A model generated the notes under the pieces. That model saw nothing but the letters and a program-made list of their open reading frames with translations, had not been told where the DNA came from and ran no database searches. Of a stretch of DNA of 41,204 nucleotides, positions 9,693 through 19,349 are shown piece after piece. Both the position numbers and the translations under genes were made by a program. Positions within the stretch are counted from its first letter, which is position 1; every line of letters begins with the position of its first letter. The DNA comes from an uncultured Oligella sp. (GTDB taxonomy: Bacteria > Pseudomonadota > Gammaproteobacteria > Burkholderiales > Burkholderiaceae_B), in the NCBI GenBank assembly GCA_947632105.1, contig CANROD010000015.1, forward strand, positions 1 to 41,204, read 5' to 3'.

Positions 9693-10381
9693 CGTTGGTA
9701 TAGATTACGCAGGATTGAAGCTGTCGCACCCCAAATAAAGTGGTTGGCCCAAGTAACCCCGTAATAGCTAAATGGCAAGGCAGTATTAGGGGTAGTATAA
9801 AGACGATAGTTATTTGGATCCGTCAGATAGCTCAAAGGCACTAAGAAAACCTCTTCAACCTCTCTACTATCAATCATAAAGTCAGATACCTCGGAAAGCC
9901 ACCCTAGGTAAGAGCTCATAGCAAAACCGGTGCCTGTGTAAAAAATTGGCATCTCACCAAAAACGGCAATTTTAGAGCGTTCAACCCCTATTTCTTCCTC
10001 AGTTTCACGTAGTGCAGCATCCTCGAGATCCTTATCTCTTTCATCAAATCGACCTCCGGGGAAACTAATCTGTCCACGATGATTTCTAAGCTTTGATGAA
10101 CGCTTAGTTAACACAACTTGCTGTTGATTATCCTTAAGGACAAGAGGAATTAATACGCCGGCCTCAATAAAACTACTTTTAGTGACGGCCTTTTGTGAAT
10201 TCCACTGTCTAACTAACTGATCTTCCTGCCAAATATACTCTGGAGCAAAAGCACGCTGAATTAATTCAGGCAACTCATCACCACCAATCACAGGCAAACC
10301 GAAACCTGCTGATTCTGAAGGTTGAATTAAAGGATTAAAATCAGGAGACGACCTAGAAATGAGGTCTTGTGCTTTGCTCAT
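9674..10381 (-). CDS. NUDIX hydrolase, CoA pyrophosphatase type
   Basis: Probably hydrolyses CoA or a related dinucleoside pyrophosphate to nucleotide and 4'-phosphopantetheine (NudL/YeaB branch). The family-specific segment LTKRSSKLRNHRGQISFPGG (91-110) leads directly into the Nudix helix with LRETEEEIGV (124-133). Length of 235 is slightly above the usual 190-210, from a longer N-terminus without clear features. No ribosome site is obvious before the ATG. It lies downstream of rplS on the same strand, separated by a strong terminator, so it probably has its own promoter in the AT-rich gap 10382-10503. Confidence 0.88.
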   Translation of the reverse strand: MSKAQDLISRSSPDFNPLIQPSESAGFGLPVIGGDELPELIQRAFAPEYIWQEDQLVRQWNSQKAVTKSSFIEAGVLIPLVLKDNQQQVVLTKRSSKLRNHRGQISFPGGRFDERDKDLEDAALRETEEEIGVERSKIAVFGEMPIFYTGTGFAMSSYLGWLSEVSDFMIDSREVEEVFLVPLSYLTDPNNYRLYTTPNTALPFSYYGVTWANHFIWGATASILRNLYQRIQQAR

Positions 10382-10503
10382 TAAATTAATAATTAGAATT
10401 ATTTAATAGATATCAATAGCTTATATTATATAACTCAAATAATATTAAGCAACACACAAAAAGGAAGCAATTACTGATATTACCAAAGAAGCAACAGTTT
10501 AAC

Positions 10504-10541
10504 TAAAAAAAAGCATGTCCTCAAATAAACTGAGAACATGC
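10504..10541 (-). terminator. rho-independent terminator of rplS
   Basis: Read on the minus strand, a stem pairs GCATGTTCTCA with TGAGGACATGC (one G-U pair) around a short loop. It is followed at once by a run of eight to nine T. It lies 40 bases after the rplS stop, a classical intrinsic terminator. Confidence 0.9.
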
Positions 10542-10580
10542 CTTTAGAGAGAAAAACTCGCTAGATCTGTTAGCTAAAAA

Positions 10581-10958
10581 TTATTTAGCAACAGTTTTAC
10601 GAACTAACTTCTCTTTAATACGAGCAGCCTTACCAGAACGGTTACGTAGGTAGTAAAGCTTAGCGCGGCGAACTGCGCCACGGCGTTTAACTTCGATTGA
10701 AGCGATTTGCTGAGAGTACAACTGGAAGGTACGCTCAACGGCTTCACCCGATGAAATCTTGCGAACAGTAAAAGCAGAGTTTAAACCACGGTTGCGCTTA
10801 GCAATAACCACGCCTTCGTAGGCCTGAGTACGCTTACGAGTACCCTCAATTACGTTAACGTTTACCACAACGGTATCACCAGGACCGAATTCAGGTAATG
10901 TTTTACCTTCGGTAAGACGCTGAATCTCTTCCTGTTCAAGAGTTTGAATTAAATTCAT
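10581..10958 (-). CDS. rplS: 50S ribosomal protein L19
   Basis: Protein of the large subunit at the 30S-50S interface. The start [15 protein letters not shown], the [11 protein letters not shown] segment and the Lys/Arg-rich tail ([29 protein letters not shown]) are diagnostic. Start ATG 10958 gives 125 residues and has GGGG seven bases upstream; longer in-frame extensions lack support. In most proteobacteria rplS ends the rpsP-rimM-trmD-rplS operon. Here those three genes are not upstream; instead rplS has its own promoter-like sequence at 11095-11124 and a leader of about 130 bases. Confidence 0.97.
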   Translation of the reverse strand: MNLIQTLEQEEIQRLTEGKTLPEFGPGDTVVVNVNVIEGTRKRTQAYEGVVIAKRNRGLNSAFTVRKISSGEAVERTFQLYSQQIASIEVKRRGAVRRAKLYYLRNRSGKAARIKEKLVRKTVAK

Positions 10959-11094
10959 TATGGACCCCAAAAAATCCAAACCATCATTCGCAACGAAAAT
11001 GCTCCATGCCACTCTTGTTCTTAGTTGACTATAAGTGGACGATGTAAATCACAAACCTATGTAATTTAATTGCCAGAGGATGAGTAAGCCAAAT

Positions 11095-11124
11095 ATTTTA
11101 CCCTTAGAATCAGTTGCTTGTCAA
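11095..11124 (-). promoter_or_regulatory. probable sigma-70 promoter of rplS
   Basis: On the minus strand TTGACA (11119-11124) and TAAAAT (11095-11100) are separated by 18 bases. The -35 is a perfect consensus. Transcription would begin near 11088 and leave a leader of roughly 130 bases before the rplS ATG. Confidence 0.65.
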
Positions 11125-11179
11125 TTATTAGAGCATATAAACCCAAGCTTTGAAGTGCTCTGTTGTAATCTAATATCTA

Positions 11180-12037
11180 CTAAAACTTATTGATGGGAAT
11201 TTTAAAGTAAGTCGTACCATTATCCTCTGCCGGAGGAAATTCACCAGCACGCATATTAAGCTGCACAGACGGTAAAAGTAACTTAGGCATTGATAAAGTA
11301 GCATCTCGTTCAGTGCGCATCTTTACAAAGATATCTTCACTTACCCCTGCACCAACATGGACATTATTGTCACGCTGTTCTTTAATGCTCGTTTTACATT
11401 GAAAATAATCTCGCCCTTCTGCTTTATAATCGTGGCATAAATACACCACTGTGTCGTCAGGTAACTCAAAAAGCCTTTGTATGGAGCGATAAAGCGTCTG
11501 CGCATCTCCTCCTGGAAAATCACAACGTGCTGTGCCGTAATCTGGCATAAATAAGGTATCACCGACAAATACAGCATTTTCAATCACATAGCTTAAACAA
11601 GCTGGGGTATGGCCTGGCGTATGGATAACTTGGCCACTGAGTTCTCCAATTTTAAAGCTATCACCATGCTTAAAGATATGATCAAACTGACTGCCATCAC
11701 GCAGAAAACTACTTTCAGCATTAAATATATCGCCAAAGACATTCTGCACGCTGGTGATGTACTCACCAATCGCTGTGCTTCCCCCTACATGCGCTTTTAA
11801 ATAAGGCGCAGCTGACAAATGATCAGCATGGATATGAGTTTCTAATAACCACTCTACCTCTAGCTCCTGCTCTCTGATGTAGCTAATAATTTGATCTGCT
11901 ATGGCTGTTGAAGTACGCCCCGCCGCATGATCATAATCTAAAACAGAATCAATAATAGCCGCTTTTTTAGTAGCAGAATCACTAACGACGTAGCTATAGG
12001 TATAGGTATCGGCATGAAAAAACTCTTGTACTTGCAT
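11180..12037 (-). CDS. metallo-beta-lactamase-fold persulfide dioxygenase-like protein (Blh/ETHE1-like)
   Basis: Probably a non-heme iron dioxygenase that oxidises glutathione persulfide to sulfite. Metal ligands typical of the ETHE1/glyoxalase II fold are visible: H68, H70, D72, H73 in ETHIHADHL, H143 in HTPGHT, D160 in GDTLF, H202 in LCHDY. The segment DYGTARCDFPGGDA matches the bacterial Blh-type branch. ATG 12037 gives 285 residues and has GAGAGGAG just upstream; a longer in-frame TTG is unlikely. It follows the LysR gene by 42 bases on the same strand, so both are probably co-transcribed. Enzymatic assignment is from motifs only; a rhodanese domain is absent. Confidence 0.85.
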   Translation of the reverse strand: MQVQEFFHADTYTYSYVVSDSATKKAAIIDSVLDYDHAAGRTSTAIADQIISYIREQELEVEWLLETHIHADHLSAAPYLKAHVGGSTAIGEYITSVQNVFGDIFNAESSFLRDGSQFDHIFKHGDSFKIGELSGQVIHTPGHTPACLSYVIENAVFVGDTLFMPDYGTARCDFPGGDAQTLYRSIQRLFELPDDTVVYLCHDYKAEGRDYFQCKTSIKEQRDNNVHVGAGVSEDIFVKMRTERDATLSMPKLLLPSVQLNMRAGEFPPAEDNGTTYFKIPINKF

Positions 12038-12079
12038 CGGCTCCTCTCCCAAATATTGACTATGATTTTTAATAGCCTC

Positions 12080-12964
12080 TCAAAAGCGATAGTTAAAAGC
12101 AAAATCCATAAACTTATTATAAGCCTCAGAATGTACGCTTTTTTTATTTACTAAAAAATACAAAGGTCGATGTAGCGCGTTCAAGCCCTTAACAGACAGA
12201 ACTTTAATCTTTTTTAATTCAAGCAAATCCTGCAATGCAAAGTGGGATAAACAGCCTACCCCCAAATCATTAATCACCGCTTGTTTAATTGCCTCAGAGT
12301 TACCTAACTCTAAAACAGCAGTAGTTTCCAAAGACTGTAGTAAATTTTTTTGTACAAAAGTACGTGTACCAGACCCTGTTTCGCGCAAAATTAAAGGAAT
12401 CTCCTCTAATTCCCTAACACTAGACAAAATACCATCTGCTTTTACAAAACGACTTTTTTGCGCAGCAAACAATACTAGTTCATCCTCCATCCAGCTCGTT
12501 GCTTTAAGCTCTACAAAAGGATTATCACCCTCAATAAAACCCAAATCATATTCGTAGTTTAGTAAGCCTTGACAAATATCGGTGGTATTAAAAACTGCCA
12601 AACTAATCTCAATCTCAGGATGTAGCTCTTGAAAATCACGAATCATTTTAGGCAGTAAATAATTACCAATAGTGGTGCTGGCACCGATAACCAAACGCTC
12701 CACTTTAAGGTTAAATAAATACTCTATTTCCTCCACCTGCTTCACCGCCCCTGCTGCTAATGAACTCAACATATGTGCTTGCTGTGTGGGCAGCAAGCGT
12801 TTACCTACGCGTTGAAACAAAGTAGTATTCAAATTTTTCTCTAGCTCGGATAAGGACATACTCACCGCCGACTGCGATAGAAAAACCTGTGTCGCAGCGG
12901 CCACGGTAGAGCCTTGATGGTAGACAGCCAAAAAAATTTCTAATTGCTTTAACGTAATTTTCAC
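12080..12964 (-). CDS. LysR-family transcriptional regulator (YeiE-like by context)
   Basis: N-terminal winged helix-turn-helix at about residues 1-60 (ITLKQLEIFLAVYHQGSTVA and the recognition helix around LSQSAVSMSLSELEKNLNT), then the two-lobed effector-binding domain (LVIGASTTIGNYLLPKMI onward). A GTG start at 12964, preceded by GAAGGGG, gives 294 residues; an in-frame TTG at 12985 is less likely. It is divergent from a YeiH-type transporter, the same pairing as yeiE/yeiH in enterobacteria, where YeiE is reported to respond to sulfite. Here a persulfide dioxygenase-like gene follows, which fits a sulfite or sulfide signal. Effector identity is inferred. Confidence 0.9.
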   Translation of the reverse strand: MKITLKQLEIFLAVYHQGSTVAAATQVFLSQSAVSMSLSELEKNLNTTLFQRVGKRLLPTQQAHMLSSLAAGAVKQVEEIEYLFNLKVERLVIGASTTIGNYLLPKMIRDFQELHPEIEISLAVFNTTDICQGLLNYEYDLGFIEGDNPFVELKATSWMEDELVLFAAQKSRFVKADGILSSVRELEEIPLILRETGSGTRTFVQKNLLQSLETTAVLELGNSEAIKQAVINDLGVGCLSHFALQDLLELKKIKVLSVKGLNALHRPLYFLVNKKSVHSEAYNKFMDFAFNYRF

Positions 12965-12990
12965 AGAAACCCCTTCATACAACAAAAGTT

Positions 12991-13047
12991 ATCTATCAGT
13001 TTTATTGATAGATTATAACTATATAACTGATTTTTATTAAGTTATAA
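12991..13047. promoter_or_regulatory. divergent operator region between the LysR gene and the YeiH-type gene
   Basis: Two dyads lie in the intergenic region. ATCTATCA (12991-12998) pairs with TGATAGAT (13006-13013), and TTATAAC (13013-13019) pairs with GTTATAA (13041-13047). LysR proteins bind such AT-rich dyads, one as recognition site and one as activation site near the target promoter. Binding is inferred from position and symmetry. Confidence 0.5.
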
Positions 13048-13104
13048 ATACGTGTAATATTAGTGACATCAAGTTTATCTATTACAAATGGTTTTATTTT
13101 CTAC

Positions 13105-14178
13105 ATGAATCACTCACAAATAAAGCAATGCAGCGATCTCAATAATATTCTCGGTAACATGAAAAATTTATTGCCGGGTTTACTGCTGATTGCAATAATT
13201 GTGATTGTATCGACTATTTTGTTTGAGCTAGAAGTCGGTCAAAATTACGGGTTAAGTCCACTTATCTACTCTATTTTACTGGGTATGGTGGTAGGCAATA
13301 CTTTTTTAAATAAAATCAGCGATACCACATTTAAGGGTGTCAGCTTTGCTAAAAGCAAATTACTACGTTTAGGTATTATTCTCTATGGCTTTCACCTAAC
13401 GATTACTCAGGTTTGGTCCTTGGGGCTACAAGCAATCCTCATTGATGCTTGTATGCTCATCTCGACGTTTGTGCTAACTTATTGGTTCGGCACCAAGATA
13501 CTAAAAATGGACAAAGACACCTGTATCTTGACCGGGGCTGGCTGTAGTATTTGCGGCGCTGCTGCTATTATGGCAACCGCATCTGTTTCTAGAGCAAAAA
13601 CTACCGCTATTACTCAAGCAGTAACAGTAATCGTGCTTTTTGGCACCCTAGCCATTTTTATTTACCCGATACTATTTCCTCTAGTCACCCATTACATAAG
13701 TGACTCTGCCTTCGGAGTCTATGTCGGTTCATCCGTACATGAGGTCGCTCAAGTTGTAGCCATTGGTAAGGTCTTAGGTGAAAATATAGCAGACACGGCT
13801 ATTCTGGCAAAAATGGTCAGAGTGATTATGTTGGCACCATTTTTATTTGCTATTGCTTTTATTTTTTATGGTAAAAACGATAAAAATACTGATAGTGATA
13901 GCAAGGATAGCGCCCCACAACGCTTTCTTTTACCTTGGTTTGCTGTTTGGTTTTTAGGCATCATTGTCCTAAACTCCATTTTACCTCTACCGTCGATCGT
14001 AGTAGATAGTATTTTATTTATAGATAATATTTTATTGATGATGGCTATGGCTGCATTAGGTCTTAGTACACAATTCGTGACCTTTAAAGCCGCTGGTCCA
14101 CGCTCTTTTATTTTAGGACTAATTGTCTTTATCTGGCTAATCGTTGCCGGTATCGCTTTACAGCTACTATTTGCTTAA
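13105..14178 (+). CDS. YeiH-type putative sulfate exporter family transporter
   Basis: Polytopic inner-membrane protein of the UPF0324/YeiH (PSE) family, with about ten hydrophobic segments. Visible family features include KLLRLGIILYGFHLTITQV, the small-residue stretch TGAGCSICGAAAIMA, VGSSVHEVAQVVAIG, and the C-terminal AALGLSTQFVTFK. The substrate is not established for the family; the name comes from its association with sulfonate breakdown. The start is uncertain: ATG 13105 (357 residues), GTG 13063 or ATG 13159 (339 residues, closer to the usual length); none has a good ribosome site. Divergent from the LysR gene. Its stop overlaps the convergent tilS stop by four bases, with no terminator between. 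Confidence 0.88.
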   Translation: MNHSQIKQCSDLNNILGNMKNLLPGLLLIAIIVIVSTILFELEVGQNYGLSPLIYSILLGMVVGNTFLNKISDTTFKGVSFAKSKLLRLGIILYGFHLTITQVWSLGLQAILIDACMLISTFVLTYWFGTKILKMDKDTCILTGAGCSICGAAAIMATASVSRAKTTAITQAVTVIVLFGTLAIFIYPILFPLVTHYISDSAFGVYVGSSVHEVAQVVAIGKVLGENIADTAILAKMVRVIMLAPFLFAIAFIFYGKNDKNTDSDSKDSAPQRFLLPWFAVWFLGIIVLNSILPLPSIVVDSILFIDNILLMMAMAALGLSTQFVTFKAAGPRSFILGLIVFIWLIVAGIALQLLFA

Positions 14179-15281
14179 TTAGCATCAAGGCAAAGTTGGA
14201 CTCGACCACGCTCGACCACAATCAAGTAGTTTTGGTGTTTTAAGCGCAAACCACGATCGAAGCCTAATTGATGCACCTCTCTCAATTGGCGCAACCAATC
14301 ATTAAGACGTCGCTCAGTTGGCATGGGAATATCATGTAAAGTAAGCCAATAACGCAAGGCATTGACTTGCCTGCGTGTAGACAACTCACGCCAAGAGGCT
14401 AAACAAAAATCCCTTGCCTCATCTCTCAGCTCAAGTGATTGTAAATCCTCTTCAGCTAGCTCATCCAACAGCGCTTGTGCATCTAACATATGACGCGCAT
14501 GACGGCTAAGATTATGCTTCCATTGCGGCCAAGCTTGGTCTAAACCAGGGATTAACAAACGACGCACTGCCGCTCTTTTGTAACGCAAATCCAAATTGCT
14601 GGGGTCTCGAATCATTGCAAAACCACTCAAATCTGTAAATACAGCAGCCGCATCCGTGATGATGTGCCGATCAACTCCTAACCAAGGACGATGATATACC
14701 ACTCCCCCATAACGATGAGTTTCTAGCATGCCACCCATTCCCTTAACCCCTGTACCGCGTAATAAACGCAACAATAAGGTTTCTGCTTGATCGTTAAGGT
14801 GATGGGCTAAGATAAAATCCTCAATCCCATGACCTTTACAATATTGACTATAAGCTTGATAACGAGCCTCTCGTGCAGCAGCCTCCTCGCCTAAACCGCT
14901 CTGTCGCTCAACATCAACACGCAGAACAGCACATGAAAACCCGAGATAAGCCGCCAAGGACTGGCAATGCTCAGCCCAGCCATCGGCATCCTCCATCAGA
15001 CCATGATGAATATGGAGTATGTGCAAGTTAATCTCAAGCTGTCGAACTAATGGAGCTAAGGTCGCTAACAACATGGATGAATCCGCACCACCACTTAATC
15101 CGATGGCAACACATGTGTTTAGTCCTTGCTTATTTGATTTTTTTTGAAGAGAAGCCAGCAGCACTTTCAACGGTTTACTTAAAACGCTGCTCATGCTGGC
15201 TTCATAGAAACTACTTAATTGAGAATAGTGAAGAGAGAAATCACTATGCAACTGCTTACGCCTTGTCGAGGAAGCTGCCAT
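14175..15281 (-). CDS. tilS: tRNA(Ile)-lysidine synthase
   Basis: Converts C34 of the CAU-anticodon isoleucine tRNA to lysidine with ATP and lysine, allowing AUA decoding. The PP-loop SGGADSS (63-69) is present, followed by the [13 protein letters not shown] and [23 protein letters not shown] segments of N-type ATPases. At 368 residues it is shorter than the 430-residue E. coli protein, consistent with forms lacking the last domain. The first ATG overlaps the end of accA by 26 bases; a second ATG at 15194 would remove 29 residues. Neither has an obvious ribosome site, so the start is unsure. Confidence 0.94.
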   Translation of the reverse strand: MAASSTRRKQLHSDFSLHYSQLSSFYEASMSSVLSKPLKVLLASLQKKSNKQGLNTCVAIGLSGGADSSMLLATLAPLVRQLEINLHILHIHHGLMEDADGWAEHCQSLAAYLGFSCAVLRVDVERQSGLGEEAAAREARYQAYSQYCKGHGIEDFILAHHLNDQAETLLLRLLRGTGVKGMGGMLETHRYGGVVYHRPWLGVDRHIITDAAAVFTDLSGFAMIRDPSNLDLRYKRAAVRRLLIPGLDQAWPQWKHNLSRHARHMLDAQALLDELAEEDLQSLELRDEARDFCLASWRELSTRRQVNALRYWLTLHDIPMPTERRLNDWLRQLREVHQLGFDRGLRLKHQNYLIVVERGRVQLCLDAN

Positions 15282-16218
15282 AAGACATTAGACGCTCAAG
15301 ACGACGATCAACTAACTCATTCACGCCTAAGCCTGTCACTGAACGCAATGACTCTGATAAAGCACGACGTAAGTTTCTAAACATCATGGTTGAGTCACGA
15401 TGAGCACCGCCAACAGGCTCCTCAATCACACGATCAATTAAACCGAATTGCTCAAGCTTAGGAGCTGTAATTGCTAATGCCTCAGCAGCAATTGGGGCTT
15501 TATCTGCGCTGCGCCATAAAATAGAGGCACACCCCTCAGGCGAAATAACCGCATACGTAGAATACTGAAGCATCTGTACAACATCACCCACCGCAATAGC
15601 TAAAGCACCTCCAGAGCCACCCTCACCAATAATAGTAGCAATAATAGGCACCTTAAGCTCGGCCATCGTATAGAGATTTTGACCGATTGCTTGAGACTGA
15701 CCACGCTCCTCAGCACCAATACCGGGATAAGCACCTGGAGTGTCAATAAAAGTAAAAATCGGCATACCGAACTTTTCAGCTAAGCGCATAAAACGCAAAG
15801 CTTTTCTATAACCTTCAGGTCTTGGCATGCCAAAATTACGTCGTGCGCGCTCCTTAGTATCTCGACCTTTTTGATGACCAATTACGACACAAGGCTCACC
15901 ATTAAAACGTGCTAGACCACCAACAATTGATGGGTCATCAGCATACATACGATCACCATGCAATTCATGGAAATCCGTAAAAAGCGCTTGGACATAATCC
16001 AAGGTATATGGACGCTGAGGATGGCGTGCTACCAAAGCAGTCTGCCAAGGAGTTAGTTTTTTATAAATTGACTCTGTTAAATCATCACTCTTTTGCTGAA
16101 GCTTAGCAATCTCTTCTGAAATGTCTACGGCAGAATCACCGGACATATGACGTAATTGATCAATTTTTTGTTCCAATTCCTCGATTGGCTTTTCAAATTC
16201 CAGATAGGTATTTTTCAT
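15256..16218 (-). CDS. accA: acetyl-CoA carboxylase carboxyltransferase subunit alpha
   Basis: Alpha half of the carboxyltransferase that moves CO2 from carboxybiotin to acetyl-CoA, the first step of fatty acid synthesis; partners are AccD, AccB and AccC, not in this window. The crotonase-fold segments [19 protein letters not shown] (158-176) and [15 protein letters not shown] (198-212) are clear. Length of 320 matches the family. Neighbours cysS and the glycosylase gene upstream and tilS downstream form a leftward run. Confidence 0.97.
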   Translation of the reverse strand: MKNTYLEFEKPIEELEQKIDQLRHMSGDSAVDISEEIAKLQQKSDDLTESIYKKLTPWQTALVARHPQRPYTLDYVQALFTDFHELHGDRMYADDPSIVGGLARFNGEPCVVIGHQKGRDTKERARRNFGMPRPEGYRKALRFMRLAEKFGMPIFTFIDTPGAYPGIGAEERGQSQAIGQNLYTMAELKVPIIATIIGEGGSGGALAIAVGDVVQMLQYSTYAVISPEGCASILWRSADKAPIAAEALAITAPKLEQFGLIDRVIEEPVGGAHRDSTMMFRNLRRALSESLRSVTGLGVNELVDRRLERLMSYGSFLDKA

Positions 16219-16265
16219 CTTGTTGCTCTAAACCTTTGTTCTCTGTATGAGTGATACAACGTTAA

Positions 16266-16901
16266 CTATACAATGCTGCCATCAGCTAGACTACGCCACA
16301 TATACCAAGTGGCAACTGTCTGCCACGGTTCCCAATTATCTGCAAGCTCACGAATCTCATATCGTGATACTGGCTCACCACCAAAATAATGTATTGAGAC
16401 AGCCTTAAGGAGTCTCGCATCCTCTAAGGGCAATACATTTGGGCGATGCAAATTATAAATTAAAAACATCTGTGCCGTCCAAGGACCAATCCCTCGAATC
16501 TGGCACAAATCATTAATCACTTCTTCATCCGACATTTTAGACCATTTTGCAGGATCAACGGTTTTTGCTTCAAAATGTTTTGCAAGATCAATTAAATTTG
16601 TTGCCTTACGTTTAGCAATACCTATTTCTGCTAACTGCTCTACATATCTTGAAGAAATGCACTCGACGGTAGGTCGCTGGCCACAGAGACGCACTAAGGC
16701 TCGCCAAGTATCAGTAGCGCGCGCAGCAGAAGATTGCACTGAAATCAATGAACGCGACAGTGTTGTAAAAGCCTCATGATTACTGCGGGCAAAAAACTCA
16801 CCCTCGTACTTGGCAATCACCTTGTTGAGAATACGGTCATTGGCTTTTAAATGCTCAATTGCTTCATCCCAATAAGCTAGCTTCACCCCTAGTGTAGACA
16901 T
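16266..16901 (-). CDS. DNA-3-methyladenine glycosylase II (AlkA-type HhH-GPD)
   Basis: Base-excision-repair glycosylase for alkylated purines. The helix-hairpin-helix reads CQIRGIGPWTAQMFLIYNL (about 133-151), and the catalytic Asp is expected at D161 in LPLEDARLL. At 211 residues it is the short form common in betaproteobacteria, without the N-terminal Ada-like region of E. coli AlkA. There is no C-terminal four-cysteine iron-sulfur cluster, which separates it from MutY and Nth. The ATG lies one base after the cysS stop, so it is coupled to cysS. Confidence 0.92.
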   Translation of the reverse strand: MSTLGVKLAYWDEAIEHLKANDRILNKVIAKYEGEFFARSNHEAFTTLSRSLISVQSSAARATDTWRALVRLCGQRPTVECISSRYVEQLAEIGIAKRKATNLIDLAKHFEAKTVDPAKWSKMSDEEVINDLCQIRGIGPWTAQMFLIYNLHRPNVLPLEDARLLKAVSIHYFGGEPVSRYEIRELADNWEPWQTVATWYMWRSLADGSIV

Positions 16902-16902
16902 G

Positions 16903-18354
16903 CTAAATCCTACGCCACTGGGTTAAACCACCTGCTACATCCTCTAACTCAACACCTGCCCGCTTTAGCTCATCACGAACCTGATCGGCCAGAGCAAAGT
17001 CCTTAACACGCTTAGCCTCTGCGCGCTGCTTAATGAGCGTATCGATCTCATCCTCTACTAGCTCTATCCTATTATCCTGATCCTGGCTTAAACGAGTATA
17101 ACGAGAGTATGAGCGTAAATACTCAGCTGGTTGATGCTGTAAAATACCTAATACACCGCCAAGTGCTCTCATCTGCGAAATCAGTGCACGATCTTTTTCA
17201 CGATTAGCCTGATTAAGCATATCAAATAAAACAGCAATAGCTACCGGTGTATTAAAGTCATCATTCATCGCCTCTTTAAATGCTTGAGCATGTTGACCAA
17301 ACCAATCAATCTCAACCTCATCAAAGCCAAGATTATGTAGACTCTGATAAAAACGGTCTACTGATACCTGAGCATCATTTAAATTATCTGGTGCAAAATT
17401 TTGCTGACTACGATAATGATTACGTACAATAAAGAAACGCAGCATCTCTGCTTCGCGCACATGGAAAGGATAGTTAGAGACCTCTGGATTAGTCTTATCA
17501 GTACCAACCACTTGACGAATGGTCATGAAATTTCCAAGTGACTTAGACATTTTGTCATCATCAACCATCAGCGGTCCACAGTGCATCCAAAGATTGGCTA
17601 GCGAACCGCCAAAGGCGCCCTCTGACTGGGCTATTTCATTTTCATGATGCGGGAACTTCAAGTCAGGCCCACCACCATGAATATCTAAAGGCATCCCAAG
17701 TAAATCACGGCTCATCGCCGAACACTCAATATGCCATCCAGGACGACCTACACCATATGGAGAATCCCATTTAGAGTCCTCTGGATCTTCAGCCTTAGAA
17801 GCCTTCCAAAGAACAAAATCCAACGGGTCTTCCTTAGCGTCAGAAACCGCAATACGCTCACCCGCACGCATATCGTCTAAGCTGCGACCGGATAGTTTGC
17901 CATAATCTGGGAAATTGCGAACGCGAAAGTTAACATCACCATCACTACCTTGATAGGCTAAACCATTTTCCTCAAGGGCGTGAATAATTTCAACCATCCC
18001 CTGTACATGGCGTGTTGCTCTTGGCTCATGGTCTGGAGACTGTACATTAAGGGCACGTTCATCAGCATGCATCGCCTCAGTAAAAAAACTCGTGACTTGA
18101 TGTAGCCGCTGCTGTGTCGCGACAGCACGACGAATGATTTTGTCATCAATATCAGTGACATTACGTACATAAGTCACCTCATAACCCAAACAGCGCAACC
18201 AGCGTTGCACCACATCAAAGCTCACCAACATACGTGCATGCCCTAAATGACAGAAATCATAAACGGTCATGCCACAGACATACATGCGAATTTTATTTGG
18301 TTCAACAGGCTTTAATTCATCTTTGCGACGAGCCAAAGAGTTATATATCAACAT
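16903..18354 (-). CDS. cysS: cysteine--tRNA ligase
   Basis: Class I aminoacyl-tRNA synthetase charging tRNA-Cys. Catalytic signatures are HLGH at 36-39 (HIGH-type) and KMSKS at 268-272. The active-site zinc ligands typical of CysRS are visible as C27, C211, H236 and E240. Length of 483 is usual, with the C-terminal anticodon-binding domain ending [10 protein letters not shown]. Divergent from the TPR gene across 88 bases. It heads the cysS-alkA-accA-tilS run. Confidence 0.98.
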   Translation of the reverse strand: MLIYNSLARRKDELKPVEPNKIRMYVCGMTVYDFCHLGHARMLVSFDVVQRWLRCLGYEVTYVRNVTDIDDKIIRRAVATQQRLHQVTSFFTEAMHADERALNVQSPDHEPRATRHVQGMVEIIHALEENGLAYQGSDGDVNFRVRNFPDYGKLSGRSLDDMRAGERIAVSDAKEDPLDFVLWKASKAEDPEDSKWDSPYGVGRPGWHIECSAMSRDLLGMPLDIHGGGPDLKFPHHENEIAQSEGAFGGSLANLWMHCGPLMVDDDKMSKSLGNFMTIRQVVGTDKTNPEVSNYPFHVREAEMLRFFIVRNHYRSQQNFAPDNLNDAQVSVDRFYQSLHNLGFDEVEIDWFGQHAQAFKEAMNDDFNTPVAIAVLFDMLNQANREKDRALISQMRALGGVLGILQHQPAEYLRSYSRYTRLSQDQDNRIELVEDEIDTLIKQRAEAKRVKDFALADQVRDELKRAGVELEDVAGGLTQWRRI

Positions 18355-18442
18355 AGGTTATGAGAAATAAAGATACAATAGGGGATTAATTAAGATCGTT
18401 AAGTATAGCAATCTAGCGCCAATTCTGTTGAGTATTGTCCCG

Positions 18443-19345
18443 ATGAATAAGAGAAAGATTCAAATCCAATTTGCCATTAGCTTGGCATTAGGCTGTATCA
18501 GTACCGCCACACAAGCACAGTATATCCCCCTAACAGAGCTACCTGAAGTTCCCATGCAAGTAAATGAACTTGGTCAGATAGTGACGCCATATACCCAACG
18601 AGGTACTGATCCATTCAGCGATCAGCTCAGTTTAGATGTTTTTGACAACGTTGATATCAATGCACTTCAGCAAGCTCAAAGTGATGCGCCCTACGGGCAA
18701 ATTCATGCTATTCCTATTGACTTGACGAGTCCTACCAACAATAACTTTGGAGTACCTGATGGTGGTACTAACACCCCCCTACTTTTAGACAGCAGAAAGG
18801 ATAACGATACTGATGGAGGCTGGCAGGGTTTGGCAAATTTTTTAAAAAAACTAGAGCCTTCAGTTGATACTAGCCTACCAGAAACCAGGACTCAGTTAAG
18901 TAACCGTATCAACAGTCTCATCAATGCTAAACAGTACCAAGGAGCACTCGACGAAATCGCTCAGGTATTTAGTAGTACGGGTTATATTGAGAACCCAGGT
19001 GAAGATGTACAGCTACGATTCTTAGAGGCTCGCGCTTATGATGGCTTAGGTCAATATCAACAGGCTTTAGAGCATTATATGGATCTAATTAGCAAATACC
19101 CTGAACTACCTGAACCTTATAATAACCTAGCCGCTATGCAAATGCGTCTTGGCTTACTAGACGAGGCCTACGAATCACTCACCATGGCTGTTACTCTGAG
19201 ACCCAATTACGGTATAGCACAACGCAACTTAGGTATGGTTCACCTACTGAAAGCAGAAAACAGTTTAAATATTGCTGCAAAACAACGTATTGACGGCGCC
19301 AATAAAGAGGTCCAAGGTATCCGTCAAATTTTACAAGGAAACTAA
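18443..19345 (+). CDS. exported TPR-repeat protein
   Basis: The 300-residue product begins with a Sec signal peptide (hydrophobic core in [16 protein letters not shown], cleavage after about residue 25). The middle is low in known features. The last 110 residues contain TPR-like helices, with canonical spacing in [20 protein letters not shown] and the following [20 protein letters not shown]-like unit. TPR proteins mediate protein contacts in the periplasm; no partner is evident. ATG 18443 is chosen over an in-frame TTG at 18428, which would put charged residues awkwardly before the signal. It directly precedes the isomerase gene with a four-base gap, so the two are probably co-transcribed. 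Confidence 0.85.
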   Translation: MNKRKIQIQFAISLALGCISTATQAQYIPLTELPEVPMQVNELGQIVTPYTQRGTDPFSDQLSLDVFDNVDINALQQAQSDAPYGQIHAIPIDLTSPTNNNFGVPDGGTNTPLLLDSRKDNDTDGGWQGLANFLKKLEPSVDTSLPETRTQLSNRINSLINAKQYQGALDEIAQVFSSTGYIENPGEDVQLRFLEARAYDGLGQYQQALEHYMDLISKYPELPEPYNNLAAMQMRLGLLDEAYESLTMAVTLRPNYGIAQRNLGMVHLLKAENSLNIAAKQRIDGANKEVQGIRQILQGN

Positions 19346-19349
19346 TCAA

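Noticed and set aside
11080-11193. 37-codon rightward frame starting MSKPNILPLESVACQ
   Set aside because: AGAGG is directly against the ATG, it covers the rplS promoter and overlaps the end of the dioxygenase gene; no family recognised.
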